Positions 50,620 through 59,371 of a stretch of 64,000 nt of DNA are shown one piece after another. This stretch comes from Pollutiaquabacter sp046052345. Lineage in GTDB: Bacteria; Bacteroidota; Bacteroidia; AKYH767-A; 2013-40CM-41-45. Location: the NCBI GenBank assembly GCA_046052345.1, contig JBJOMN010000054.1, forward strand, positions 4,325-68,324, in the 5' to 3' direction. The notes under the pieces were generated by a model. The model did not search any database. It had not been told where the DNA came from and saw only the letters and a program-made list of their open reading frames with translations. The position numbers were made by a program, and so were the translations under genes. Every line of letters starts with the position of its first letter. The stretch's first letter is position 1.

Positions 50620-51579
50620 TCAGTTGGCTTGTCCGACAACGCCCATCGAGCAGAACTTTTCGATACGCTGACGTACCAGTTCCTCCGAGGAGAGCGAGCC
50701 AAGGTCGGAAAGCACCCGGACGATTTCGCTTTTGACCCTTTTGAACATCTCACCGGGGTGCGTATGTGCTCCGCCGACCGGCTCTTTGATGACACCGTCG
50801 ATGAGTTTGTTCTTGAGCATGTCGTCGGCGGTGAGTTTAAGCACTTCCGCAGCCTTTTCCTTGAAATCCCAGCTTCGCCAAAGGATGGACGAGCACGATT
50901 CAGGAGAAATGACCGAGTACCATGTATTCTCGAGCATGTAGACGCGGTCGCCGATCCCTATACCCAAGGCTCCGCCGGAAGCACCTTCTCCGATGATGAT
51001 GCAGATGACAGGGACCTTGAGTCGCGCCATCTCGAAAAGGTTCCGGGCTATTGCTTCACCTTGACCGCGCTCCTCGGCTTCAAGGCCTGGAAAGGCGCCG
51101 GGGGTATCGATCAGGGTGACGACCGGCTTGTTGAATTTTTCCGCCAGTTTCATCAGACGTAAGGCCTTGCGATAGCCTTCGGGATTGGCCATGCCGAAGT
51201 TCCTGTACTGGCGCTGCTTGGTCGTGCTGCCTTTTTGTTGGCCGATGAACATGACTGTCCGGCCGCTCACAGAACCAAGGCCGCCAACGATCGCTTTGTC
51301 GTCTTTCACCGTCCGGTCCCCGAAAAGTTCCAGGAAATCGCCATCGGTAATACTTTGTATATAGGCCAGGGAATAGGGACGGTCGGGATGCCGGGACAAT
51401 TGGACCTTTTGCCAGGGCGTCAGGTGGCTATAGAGGTTTTTACGGGTCTCTTCCAGTCGGATTTCCAACTGTCGTACAGAAACACTGACATCCACCTGCG
51501 TCTTTTCTCCGATCTGACGCTGCTTTTCAATCTGGTCCAACAAATCTTGAACCGGTTTTTCAAAATCCAGGAAATTCAT
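50620..51579 (-). CDS. accA: Acetyl-CoA carboxylase carboxyltransferase subunit alpha
   Basis: From the ATG at 51579 this is a 319-residue protein, the usual AccA size. It opens MNFLDFEKPVQDLLDQIEKQ and has LSRHPDRPYSLAYI, FIGQQKGSTTKQRQYRNFGM, NKPVVTLIDTPGAFPGLEAEERGQ, IGEGASGGALGIG and the SPESCSSILWRS blocks. It transfers the carboxyl group to acetyl-CoA in fatty acid synthesis, with AccD encoded elsewhere. A TAACTTTG element lies 20 bp upstream. It is co-transcribed with ispE. Confidence 0.97.
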   Translation of the reverse strand: MNFLDFEKPVQDLLDQIEKQRQIGEKTQVDVSVSVRQLEIRLEETRKNLYSHLTPWQKVQLSRHPDRPYSLAYIQSITDGDFLELFGDRTVKDDKAIVGGLGSVSGRTVMFIGQQKGSTTKQRQYRNFGMANPEGYRKALRLMKLAEKFNKPVVTLIDTPGAFPGLEAEERGQGEAIARNLFEMARLKVPVICIIIGEGASGGALGIGIGDRVYMLENTWYSVISPESCSSILWRSWDFKEKAAEVLKLTADDMLKNKLIDGVIKEPVGGAHTHPGEMFKRVKSEIVRVLSDLGSLSSEELVRQRIEKFCSMGVVGQAN

Positions 51580-51599
51580 ACGGCGAATCGCTTGAGGCC

Positions 51600-51607
51600 C
51601 AAAGTTA
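51600..51607 (-). promoter_or_regulatory. -7 element of accA-ispE
   Basis: The minus strand reads TAACTTTG (TAnnTTTG consensus), 20 bp before the accA ATG. A second TATATTTG on the same strand at 51750-51757 could be an additional start site further upstream. Confidence 0.5.
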
Positions 51608-51618
51608 GATATAATAAA

Positions 51619-51646
51619 GTGACGGGAGACGGGTGACGAGCGACCA
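51619..51646 (+). repeat. Degenerate tandem heptamer array
   Basis: Four 7-mers read GTGACGG, GAGACGG, GTGACGA, GCGACCA, continuing with weaker units. The family resembles the array at 28773-28800 and, in reverse orientation, that at 51818-51852. Confidence 0.55.
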
Positions 51647-51817
51647 ATGAAACGGATAAGAGCTGCGAAGGCTGACTTTGAGCAGGACTGAATCCTCGAA
51701 TCACAAAGTATAAAAAGGTTTAAATAATAAAACATAAATAATTGATATACAAATATATGTATACTTTAATACAGGCATTTTTTTAATTTCTGCTCCCACC
51801 GATTCTAATTTCCCTGA
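51647..51817. other. AT-rich intergenic region between accA and dnaB
   Basis: Within the 401-bp gap between accA and dnaB this part has no plausible gene. It is strongly AT-rich around 51700-51790 and holds the inverted repeat TATACA-AATATA-TGTATA (near 51746-51763), whose minus strand contains a TATATTTG -7 element. A single near-consensus DnaA box (TTATCAACA) lies later at 51860-51868. Nothing else is recognised. Confidence 0.5.
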
Positions 51818-51852
51818 TCACTCGCTCCCGTCACTTTTCGCTCGCCACCCGA
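51818..51852 (-). repeat. Degenerate heptamer array, opposite orientation
   Basis: Read on the plus strand the units are TCACTCG, CTCCCGT, CACTTTT, CGCTCGC, CACCCGA, the reverse-complement type of the units at 51619-51646. The two arrays flank the AT-rich core as an imperfect inverted pair. Confidence 0.5.
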
Positions 51853-51966
51853 CCGAACCTTATCAACATCCGTTTTTCCCCTCCTGCCTTTTGACTACCT
51901 TCGGGACCCTTTTAATACCCCCGGACGGATTCTTCAGTAATCCGGTGGCCGGCCCCGCGAAAAGAG

Positions 51967-51974
51967 TATATTTG
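51967..51974 (+). promoter_or_regulatory. -7 element of dnaB
   Basis: TATATTTG matches the consensus and ends 6 bp before the ATG at 51981, predicting a leaderless or near-leaderless message. Confidence 0.5.
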
Positions 51975-51980
51975 GTTAGC

Positions 51981-53519
51981 ATGGAAACAGGAGAGTATCC
52001 AAAAACGGGAAATACGGTGGCACGCCGTAAATCCAATTCATTATCGGCTGCCTCCGTGCTGCAGTCACAGCAGTTCGGTAAGCTACCGCCTCAGGCATTG
52101 GACCTGGAGGAGGCAGTCTTGGGAGCACTGATGCTGGAAAAGGATGCCCTGACTTCCGTAATTGACATACTTCGTCCGGAAGCATTCTACAAGGATGCAC
52201 ACCAGATGATTTTCCGTTCTATCCGGAGGCTGTTCGAGCAGTCGCAGCCGGTGGACATTCTCACGGTCACCAACGATCTGAGAAAAGCAGGAGAATTGGA
52301 AATTGTCGGCGGACCTTATTACATCACCCAGCTCACGAACCGGGTGGCTTCTGCTGCCAATATCGAGTTCCATTCCAGGATCATCCTTCAGAAACACATT
52401 CAACGGGAACTGATACGTATCTCCTCGGAGACGATCCGCGATGCCTATGAGGAGTCCAGCGATGTATTCTCTCTCCTCGACCGAGCCGAAAAGAACCTTT
52501 TCGATATCGCCCAAGGTAACATCCGGCGAAACTTCCAGGACATGCGCGACATGGTCAGTACCGTCACCAAACAAGTGGAGGCGGCCCGCCTTCACGGCAG
52601 CGGCGTGACCGGTGTGGAAAGCGGCTTTACTGCTCTCGACCGTGTGACTTCCGGTTGGCAGAAATCGGACCTTGTCATTCTCGCTGCGCGTCCGGGTATG
52701 GGTAAGACCGCTTTCGTGCTTTCTCTCGCGCGCAATGCTACCATCGACTTCAGCAAGCCGATCGCCCTTTTTTCACTGGAGATGTCGTCGGACCAGCTGG
52801 TCAAGCGGATGGTCGCTTCAGAAACCGGAATCTCCTCCGAGAAACTCCGCAAGGGTACCCTGGACGATGTCGAATGGCAGAAACTGGTCTCACAGACCGG
52901 CAAACTTTCGCAGGCTCCGCTCTACATCGACGATACTCCCGCGCTTTCCGTATTCGAGTTCCGTTCGCGTTGCCGCCGATTGAAAGCCATGCACGACATC
53001 CAGATGGTCATTGTCGATTACCTGCAGCTCATGCGGGCGGACCTTGACAACCGCAGCGGTAACAGGGAGCAGGAGATCAGTACCATTTCCCGGTCGCTGA
53101 AGGCGGTTGCCAAGGAACTGAATGTGCCTATCATCGCCCTTTCGCAGCTGAGCCGTCAGGTAGAGACGCGCGGAGGCACCAAGCGACCCCAGCTGAGCGA
53201 CCTTCGCGAATCCGGTGCCATCGAACAGGACGCCGATATGGTTCTTTTCATCTATCGTCCTGAATATTACGGCATGGAGTATGACGAGGACAACAACCCT
53301 ACGCGCGGTGTTGCGGAAGTCATCATCGCCAAACACAGGAACGGCGCCCTTGACACGGTGAAGCTCAAGTTCATCGATCACCTGGCGAAGTTCACCAACC
53401 TCGATTTCTCCGAAACGCCCTTGGAGTCCGGTTCCGGCGGAAGTGTCACGGACTACGGCAGCAACCGGATCATTGTGAGTTCGCGGATGAACGACATTCC
53501 GGACGACAGTCCGTTCTGA
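51981..53519 (+). CDS. dnaB: Replicative DNA helicase
   Basis: From the ATG at 51981 this is a 512-residue protein. The N-terminal domain shows KLPPQALDLEEAVLGALMLEKDA. The RecA-like C-terminal domain has Walker A AARPGMGKTAFVL, the FSLEMSSDQLVKRM block, VIVDYLQLMR and SQLSRQVETRGGTKRPQLSDLRESGAIEQDADM. DnaB unwinds DNA at the replication fork. No intein is present. The upstream in-frame extension to 51891 is rejected because the promoter box lies within it. A DciA-like loader gene is elsewhere in this window. Confidence 0.97.
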   Translation: METGEYPKTGNTVARRKSNSLSAASVLQSQQFGKLPPQALDLEEAVLGALMLEKDALTSVIDILRPEAFYKDAHQMIFRSIRRLFEQSQPVDILTVTNDLRKAGELEIVGGPYYITQLTNRVASAANIEFHSRIILQKHIQRELIRISSETIRDAYEESSDVFSLLDRAEKNLFDIAQGNIRRNFQDMRDMVSTVTKQVEAARLHGSGVTGVESGFTALDRVTSGWQKSDLVILAARPGMGKTAFVLSLARNATIDFSKPIALFSLEMSSDQLVKRMVASETGISSEKLRKGTLDDVEWQKLVSQTGKLSQAPLYIDDTPALSVFEFRSRCRRLKAMHDIQMVIVDYLQLMRADLDNRSGNREQEISTISRSLKAVAKELNVPIIALSQLSRQVETRGGTKRPQLSDLRESGAIEQDADMVLFIYRPEYYGMEYDEDNNPTRGVAEVIIAKHRNGALDTVKLKFIDHLAKFTNLDFSETPLESGSGGSVTDYGSNRIIVSSRMNDIPDDSPF

Positions 53520-53526
53520 TCCCTTT

Positions 53527-55308
53527 TCAGTTTTCCGTTTTTTCCGCCGATTGTCGTTCTGACATATCGGCATAAGTTCCTTTCGCGGCAAGGAGCTCCG
53601 CGTGGCTTCCGCGTTCGGTTATTTTTCCTTGCTCCAGGACGAGAACGGTTTCCGCGTTACGCAAAGTGGACACCCTGTGGCTGATCATCAGGGTGGTACG
53701 CCCGCTGCCTGATCGTTTCAGGTTGTCGAGGATCCTTTCTTCAGTGCCGGTATCCACTGCGCTCAGGCAGTCGTCCAGAACAAGTATCCTCGGCTCCCGG
53801 ATGAGAGCCCGTGCGATTGAAATACGCTGCTTCTGTCCGCCTGAAAGCGTAATTCCTCTTTCGCCGATCAGGGTCCGAAACCCGCCCGGGAAATTCCGGA
53901 TGTTGTCAGCTACTGCAGCGGCTTCAGCGGCATTTTCGATGCTGCCGTCCTTCATGAGGCGCTCGCTCTCCTTGCCTGATCCGAAAGCGATGTTGTTGGC
54001 GATGGAATCGCTGAAGAGGAAAACGTCTTGGGGAACATATCCGATGCTGCCGCGCAGCCGGTCAAGAGGGATACTCTTGATGGGGACGCCGTCCACCAGG
54101 ATTTCGCCGGAGGTGACATCGTACATCCTCAGGAGAAGTTGTGCCACGGTCGATTTGCCCGATCCTGTCCTGCCAAGCAGGGCGACCGATCCGCCGGGAG
54201 AAACCCGGAAGCTCACATCGTCCAAGGCTTTTATTCCGGTGTCCGGATAAATGAAAGTGACATTACGGAACTCGATGCCGCCTTTCAGCTCGATTTTCTT
54301 ATCGCCTCCGCCGGTGATTCCGGTTTCCAGGTGGAGGAATTCGTTGATGCGTTGCTGTGATGCGGCTGCACGTTGTATGATGGCGGTGACCCAGCCCAAG
54401 GAGGCTACCGGCCACGTCAGCATGTTGACGTAAATGATGAACTCGGCGATATTGCCGGTGGTGGCTCTTCCGGCGATGACCTCCTTGCCGCCTACATATA
54501 CCGTAAGTACGGTACTGACACCGACCAGCAACAACATGAGCGGGTAGAACATGGCGTTCACCCGGACAAGCCCCATGTTGCGGTCGAGATAGTCCTGACT
54601 TTCCCCGGCAAAGCGTGCGGTGAATTCCTCCTCTTTCGAAAACGCCTTGAGGATACGTATTCCGCTGAACGCTTCCTGCACGAAAGTGCTGAGACGGCTT
54701 TGTTGTTCCTGGACCTCTTCGCTTTTCCGGTTCATCACGGAGCTGACATAGTAAATGGATACAGAAAGGAAGGGGAGGGGAGCCAGCACGTACAGTGTCA
54801 GTACCGGATTCACCCGGAGCATACTGATCGTTACCAGCACGAAAAGCACCAGAAGGTTAATGGAATACATGACCGCCGGACCGATATACATCCTTACACG
54901 GCTGACATCCTCCGATATCCGGTTCATCAGGTCGCCGGTGTTGTTCCTCCGGTAGAATGACAGATCCAGCCGTTGGTACTGGTCATAGATCTCGTTTTTA
55001 AGGTCGTACTCGATCCTTCGGGACATCACGATGATCGTCTGACGCATCAGGAACATGAGCAGACCCCGCATCAGTGCCACGCCGATGATCAGGAGGAAAA
55101 AGCCAAACACTTTTTCGGAAATGAATTCGAGGGCTTCCGTGCCGCCTTCCGGCCCTTTCAGGTACCGGATCACTTCGTCCAAGGACTTCCGCACCACCTG
55201 GGCGGGGTAGATGGCCCCGAAATTCTGAAGAACCACGAAGACGATGCCCAAAATGAGAAGTCCGCGGTACTTGGTGAAATACTTGTTTAGGTGGGCTAAC
55301 GACCTCAT
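53527..55308 (-). CDS. ABC transporter, fused permease and ATPase (MsbA-like)
   Basis: This 593-residue half-transporter has six membrane helices in about residues 15-310. Its nucleotide-binding domain has Walker A LLGRTGSGKSTVAQ, Q-loop YVPQDVFLFSDS, signature LSGGQKQRISIARALI, Walker B ILVLDDCLSAVD and the His-switch MISHRVSTL. It works as a homo- or heterodimer exporter of lipids, peptides or drugs; the substrate cannot be told from sequence. It is convergent with dnaB (7-bp gap) and divergent from the leucine dehydrogenase gene. Confidence 0.93.
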   Translation of the reverse strand: MRSLAHLNKYFTKYRGLLILGIVFVVLQNFGAIYPAQVVRKSLDEVIRYLKGPEGGTEALEFISEKVFGFFLLIIGVALMRGLLMFLMRQTIIVMSRRIEYDLKNEIYDQYQRLDLSFYRRNNTGDLMNRISEDVSRVRMYIGPAVMYSINLLVLFVLVTISMLRVNPVLTLYVLAPLPFLSVSIYYVSSVMNRKSEEVQEQQSRLSTFVQEAFSGIRILKAFSKEEEFTARFAGESQDYLDRNMGLVRVNAMFYPLMLLLVGVSTVLTVYVGGKEVIAGRATTGNIAEFIIYVNMLTWPVASLGWVTAIIQRAAASQQRINEFLHLETGITGGGDKKIELKGGIEFRNVTFIYPDTGIKALDDVSFRVSPGGSVALLGRTGSGKSTVAQLLLRMYDVTSGEILVDGVPIKSIPLDRLRGSIGYVPQDVFLFSDSIANNIAFGSGKESERLMKDGSIENAAEAAAVADNIRNFPGGFRTLIGERGITLSGGQKQRISIARALIREPRILVLDDCLSAVDTGTEERILDNLKRSGSGRTTLMISHRVSTLRNAETVLVLEQGKITERGSHAELLAAKGTYADMSERQSAEKTEN

Positions 55309-55326
55309 TTTCAGTATTTAGACGGG

Positions 55327-55358
55327 TTTGGCGGCATCGAAAAATAAGCCTAACTTTG
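55327..55358 (+). promoter_or_regulatory. Promoter of the leucine dehydrogenase gene
   Basis: TTTG (55327-55330), a 20-bp spacer and TAACTTTG (55351-55358) match the full Bacteroidota promoter. It predicts a leader of about 40 nt before the ATG at 55406 and rules out the TTG-initiated longer frame at 55328. Confidence 0.8.
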
Positions 55359-55405
55359 CGCCTCCCGAAAAAGCACTCGGGACAAAGGTAATCAACACCG
55401 ATCCT

Positions 55406-56506
55406 ATGTTAGAAGTCAAAGTAGTAAAGGAAACCAAATCCGGCTTTGAAGGGGTCTTTTCCCACCCTTCCTTCGCCGACCACGAGCAAGTGGTTTTCTG
55501 TTACGACAAGGCCACCGGACTGAAGGCGATCATTGCCATTCACGATACTACCCTGGGACCCGCTCTGGGCGGTACCCGGATGTGGAACTATACCACCGAA
55601 AGCGAAGCCATTAACGATGTGCTGCGTCTTTCCCGCGGGATGACCTACAAAGCTGCCATCAGCGGCCTGAAGCTGGGTGGCGGAAAAGCCGTCATCATCG
55701 GCGACTCCAAAACCCAGAAGACCCCCGAGCTTTTCAAGCGCTACGGTCAGTTCGTTGAAACCCTCGGCGGACGTTACATCACTGCGGAAGATGTCGGCAC
55801 GCATACCTCGGACATGGTCAACGTTCGGGAAGCTACGCGCCACGTTACAGGTCTTCCCGAAAATCTCGGCGGAGGCGGCGACCCGTCTCCTGTGACCGCC
55901 TACGGCGTCTTCATGGGAATGAAAGCGACTGCCCTCGAATACTGGGGCAACGACAGCGTCAAAGGGAAGAAGGTCGTAGTGCAAGGAGTCGGCCATGTGG
56001 GACAGAATCTCGTACGACTTCTCGCTGAAGAGGGCGCTATCGTTTATGTCGCTGACATCCATCAGGAGCACCTTGAAGCAGTGGAAAAGAACTTCGGAGC
56101 CATTCGTGTAGCTCCCGATACGGTCTATGACCTTGATGTGGACATTTATGCTCCCTGTGCCCTTGGAGCGACACTCAATACCGACAACATCAACCGGCTG
56201 CGTTGTTCCATCATTGCAGGTGCGGCCAACAACCAGTTGGCGGATGAAATGGTGCATGGCCAGCAACTGAAGGACAAAGGCATCCTCCTGGCTCCCGATT
56301 TCCTGATCAATGCTGGTGGACTCATCAATGTGTATTCCGAGTTGCAGGGATATGACCGCGAGAAAGCATTGGGTCAGGCAAAGAAAATCTACGATACCAC
56401 CCTGGAGATCCTTCGTAAGGCGAAAGCGGAAGACATCACTTCCGTCGCCGCCGCCAAGATGATCGCCGAGGAGCGTATCCGCGCCGCCCGTCAGCTCGCC
56501 CGCTGA
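55406..56506 (+). CDS. Leucine dehydrogenase (Glu/Leu/Phe/Val dehydrogenase family)
   Basis: From the ATG at 55406 this is a 366-residue protein, typical for leucine dehydrogenase. The substrate-binding GPALGGTRMW and catalytic Lys block LKLGGGKAVIIGD are present, as are the AEDVGTHTSDM segment and the NAD-binding VVVQGVGHVGQNLVRLL. It deaminates branched-chain amino acids to 2-oxo acids, feeding branched fatty acid synthesis and amino acid catabolism. A strong promoter lies directly upstream; nusB follows after 38 bp. Confidence 0.93.
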   Translation: MLEVKVVKETKSGFEGVFSHPSFADHEQVVFCYDKATGLKAIIAIHDTTLGPALGGTRMWNYTTESEAINDVLRLSRGMTYKAAISGLKLGGGKAVIIGDSKTQKTPELFKRYGQFVETLGGRYITAEDVGTHTSDMVNVREATRHVTGLPENLGGGGDPSPVTAYGVFMGMKATALEYWGNDSVKGKKVVVQGVGHVGQNLVRLLAEEGAIVYVADIHQEHLEAVEKNFGAIRVAPDTVYDLDVDIYAPCALGATLNTDNINRLRCSIIAGAANNQLADEMVHGQQLKDKGILLAPDFLINAGGLINVYSELQGYDREKALGQAKKIYDTTLEILRKAKAEDITSVAAAKMIAEERIRAARQLAR

Positions 56507-56544
56507 AATATTCCTTACTACCCGTTCTTCCAACATACTCAACC

Positions 56545-57477
56545 ATGCTCAGCAGAAGGCAACTTCGCGTAAAAGTCCTGCAGGCCCTTTACGCCTTTTT
56601 CCAGTCGGACAAGAAGGAGCTTTCCGTGGCTGAGCGTGAGCTTTTCCGAAGTATTGAAAAGGTACACGAACTCTACGTTTACCTTCTCCAGTTCCTGCTG
56701 GAACTGGCTGATGCGGACGAGTCGGATGCATCCGATCTCCTTACGAAATACTTTCCCGACCAGGCAGAGCTGAAGGCCTCCCTTCGTCTCAGCGCTTTCA
56801 GGTTCATGCATGCCCTGCGCGATTCCGATTCATTCAAAGCGGCTGTCCGTAAGTGCAAGACCTCCTGGCAGAAGGACCGGGAGCTGGTCCGTCGCGTTTT
56901 CCTGGAGCTGAAGAAATCCTCCGAATTCCGTGCGATTATCACCGGCGAGGACAAGGACGAGTCCGCATTCCTGCAGTTGATTGTCCGTAAATATGTCGAG
57001 GAATCCGATCTCATGCAGCACCACGTCGAGGAGGAGAACCTGTTCTGGCCGGAAGACCTTTCCTTCGTGTCACACATGGTGAACCGCACCATCCGGCAAT
57101 TCTATGATTCCGGGAAGCTCGAGGTCTTCACGTCGTACCGTGATGAGAAGGACGACAGGGAATTCGTTTCCGCCTTGTTTCATCAGACGGTGCTTCACAA
57201 CAAGGAGTACGAGGCAGCTGTCAGTGAACGGACCAAGAACTGGGACCTGGAGCGGATCGCCTTGATGGATATCCTCATACTGAAGATGGCGCTCGCGGAG
57301 CTCGTGCATTTCCAGGCTATACCGGTGAAGGTGACCATCAACGAATTCATCGAGATCTCCAAAGAGTACAGTACACCCAAGAGCAAGCAATTCATCAACG
57401 GTATCATCGACCGTCTGGCTGCGGACTACCGGGAGGCCGGAAAAATCGTCAAGACCGGACGCGGACTGATGGAATGA
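56545..57477 (+). CDS. nusB: Transcription antitermination factor NusB, long form
   Basis: This 310-residue protein carries the NusB core in its C-terminal part (about 185-300: LFHQTVLHNKEYEAAVSE, WDLERIALMDILILKMALAEL, IPVKVTINEFIEISKEYSTPKSKQFINGI). A long N-terminal helical extension (RRQLRVKVLQALYAFFQS) is usual in Bacteroidota and about doubles the E. coli length. NusB binds boxA RNA with NusE in rRNA antitermination. It leads a run of plus-strand genes to nnrDE. Confidence 0.9.
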   Translation: MLSRRQLRVKVLQALYAFFQSDKKELSVAERELFRSIEKVHELYVYLLQFLLELADADESDASDLLTKYFPDQAELKASLRLSAFRFMHALRDSDSFKAAVRKCKTSWQKDRELVRRVFLELKKSSEFRAIITGEDKDESAFLQLIVRKYVEESDLMQHHVEEENLFWPEDLSFVSHMVNRTIRQFYDSGKLEVFTSYRDEKDDREFVSALFHQTVLHNKEYEAAVSERTKNWDLERIALMDILILKMALAELVHFQAIPVKVTINEFIEISKEYSTPKSKQFINGIIDRLAADYREAGKIVKTGRGLME

Positions 57478-57493
57478 TGTTCGACCAGAAATC

Positions 57494-57961
57494 ATGAGAG
57501 GATCCTGTTTTTCACTTCTGTTGCTTCCCGTGCTGGTGTTGCTCTCCTGCGGACCGCAACGTACGCCTAACCAGCCCGAAGACGCTTTGTCCCCTGAACT
57601 CGTCAAGAATCCTGCAACTGCCGGCGGCGTGAAGGGAGAGAAGAAGCTGCCCGTGCTGAGCTTCGATGCCACTACCCATGATTTCGGTTCGGTGGTCGAC
57701 GGGGAGAAAGTGAACTTCTCCTTTCACTTCAAGAATTCCGGTGACGGCGACCTCGTCATCCGTCATTGCCAGGCCTCCTGCGGATGCACAGTCCCGGAAT
57801 GGCCGAAAGATCCTGTTCCGCCCGGAGGCGATGGTTATATTGCCGTGACCTTCGACAGCAAGGGGAAAACCGGCATGGTGCACAAGACCGTCTCCATCAT
57901 CGCCAACACCGTGCCGAATACATCGACCTTGGTGATTACCGGAGAAGTGCACGCGAAATGA
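57494..57961 (+). CDS. DUF1573-domain lipoprotein
   Basis: This 155-residue protein has a lipobox VLLSCG (Cys19) and then one DUF1573 domain (about 55-153): FDATTHDFGSVVDGEKVNFSFHFKNSGDGDL, CQASCGCTVPEWPKDPVPPGG and the closing strands. The fold is an immunoglobulin-like domain found in many Bacteroidota envelope proteins of unknown role. The CxCGCT Cys cluster is conserved in the family. It lies 16 bp after nusB and 45 bp before yajC. Confidence 0.9.
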   Translation: MRGSCFSLLLLPVLVLLSCGPQRTPNQPEDALSPELVKNPATAGGVKGEKKLPVLSFDATTHDFGSVVDGEKVNFSFHFKNSGDGDLVIRHCQASCGCTVPEWPKDPVPPGGDGYIAVTFDSKGKTGMVHKTVSIIANTVPNTSTLVITGEVHAK

Positions 57962-58006
57962 ACTGAACCTAATCCAAACTAACCTCAGACAAACAAACCT
58001 TTCAAC

Positions 58007-58330
58007 ATGAATCTTCTCAACATCCTTCTACAGCAGCAGCAAGGCGGTGCCATGATGCAGATGCTTTTTCTTCTGGCCATTATCGTCGTCTTCTATCTCT
58101 TCATGATCCGTCCCCAGGTGAAGAAGCAGAAAGCGGAACAGCAGTTCCGTAATTCCCTGGAGAAAGGTACAAGAGTGGTTACGATAGGAGGGATCCACGG
58201 AAAAATCGTCGAAGTCAACGAAAAGACTTTGCTGATCGAAATCGACTCCAACGTCAAGGTCCGCTGTGAACGCTCCGCCGTCTCTCTGGACGCTACGCGC
58301 GCCCTCGAGGCGGGTTCCGCTGCGAAGTGA
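58007..58330 (+). CDS. yajC: Preprotein translocase subunit YajC
   Basis: This 107-residue protein has one membrane helix (about 16-32, LFLLAIIVVFYLFMIRPQ) followed by the YajC signature RPQVKKQKAEQQFRNSLEKGTRVVTIGGIHGKI. YajC associates with SecDF at the Sec translocon. The C-terminus ends with a short Ala-rich tail. It is the usual neighbour of a DUF1573 protein and a YbbR-like protein in this phylum. Confidence 0.95.
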   Translation: MNLLNILLQQQQGGAMMQMLFLLAIIVVFYLFMIRPQVKKQKAEQQFRNSLEKGTRVVTIGGIHGKIVEVNEKTLLIEIDSNVKVRCERSAVSLDATRALEAGSAAK

Positions 58331-58384
58331 TACGGACGCTTCCGGAACGTTTTCGTACCTTCCAAGAACCGAACCGACGCTCCG

Positions 58385-59371
58385 ATGGACAAGCATCCGC
58401 GCAACGAAGAGAGCCGTCCGGCTCCTATGGTCCTTAACCGGCAGGTCACCGTCTTTCTGGTGTGCCTGCTGATTGCTATCGTTTTCTGGTTGTTGCAGTC
58501 TTTGTCCGATGTATACCCCGCCACGATCGGATTCCCGGTCCGATATTCCGGCTTACCGGAGCGTAAGGTGGTAGTGAACGAGCTTCCCGCACGAATCGCT
58601 CTCGATCTGCGTACGACCGGCTTTCGCATCCTGTATTACCGCTTCTTCAAATCTCCTGACCCGGTTGAAATCGATGTCTCTTCCGGTATCGCCTCGACCG
58701 GTGTCAGTTCCGATGTCTTGGTGGTGCCTACCCGCTACTTCCTGCAGGATTTCAACAGTCAATTGGGAGAAGAGATACAGGTGACCGGATTCCGTCCGGA
58801 TTCCATTGTCCTCATGTTCAACGACAGGGTCAGCAAGCGAGTGCCGGTCCTTACCCGGACCGCTTTCTCATTGAGAAGGCAGTACGATACGTTGGCAGGC
58901 CCTACGGCCTTTCCTGATTCCGTTACGGTCAGCGGTCCGCCTTCCGCGGTGCGGAACATCGCCCGAGTGTACACCCACCCGGCTGACTTCGGCGAACTTC
59001 AGAGTTCGGTCGACACACCGGTCGTGCTGCAGCCTGTTCCGCTGGTGGATATCGAACCCTCCGAGGTGCGTGTCAGTATAAAGGTCGAGAAGTTCACCGA
59101 AGGGATTTTCGAAGTCGATGTCCATCCTGTGAATGTTCCTGCCGGCTTTGTTTTAAAGACCTTCCCCGACCAGGTGAAGGTGAGGTATCAGGCTTCCCTC
59201 TCGGTATTTTCCACCGTAGACAAGGAGCAGTTCGAGGTGGTGGCGGATGCATCCTCCGCGAACGGATCCGGCTTGAACATGCTTCCTCTGCGTGTCGTCA
59301 CTCAACCGGCGGGCGTTCGATCTGTGGTTGTTGAGCCGTTGGAAGTCGAATTCCTACTCAGACGCAAATGA
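58385..59371 (+). CDS. YbbR-like domain protein
   Basis: This 328-residue protein has one N-terminal membrane helix (about 21-40, VFLVCLLIAIVFWLLQSL) and an extracytoplasmic part of YbbR-type beta domains, for example PDSVTVSGPPSAVRNIARVYT and FEVDVHPVNVPAGFVLKTFPDQVKV. YbbR proteins act in diadenylate cyclase regulation in Firmicutes (CdaR), but in Bacteroidota the role is not shown. Its stop overlaps the coaE start by 4 bp (ATGA). Confidence 0.85.
   Translation: MDKHPRNEESRPAPMVLNRQVTVFLVCLLIAIVFWLLQSLSDVYPATIGFPVRYSGLPERKVVVNELPARIALDLRTTGFRILYYRFFKSPDPVEIDVSSGIASTGVSSDVLVVPTRYFLQDFNSQLGEEIQVTGFRPDSIVLMFNDRVSKRVPVLTRTAFSLRRQYDTLAGPTAFPDSVTVSGPPSAVRNIARVYTHPADFGELQSSVDTPVVLQPVPLVDIEPSEVRVSIKVEKFTEGIFEVDVHPVNVPAGFVLKTFPDQVKVRYQASLSVFSTVDKEQFEVVADASSANGSGLNMLPLRVVTQPAGVRSVVVEPLEVEFLLRRK

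Noticed and set aside
51860..51868. A near-consensus DnaA box with AT-rich DNA upstream of dnaB, considered as an origin of replication
   Set aside because: Only one imperfect box is present and dnaA/dnaN are absent; AT-richness alone is not enough.
55409..56542. A 377-codon open frame on the minus strand opposite the leucine dehydrogenase gene
   Set aside because: It lies fully antisense to a strongly conserved enzyme and has a low-complexity shadow composition without family similarity.
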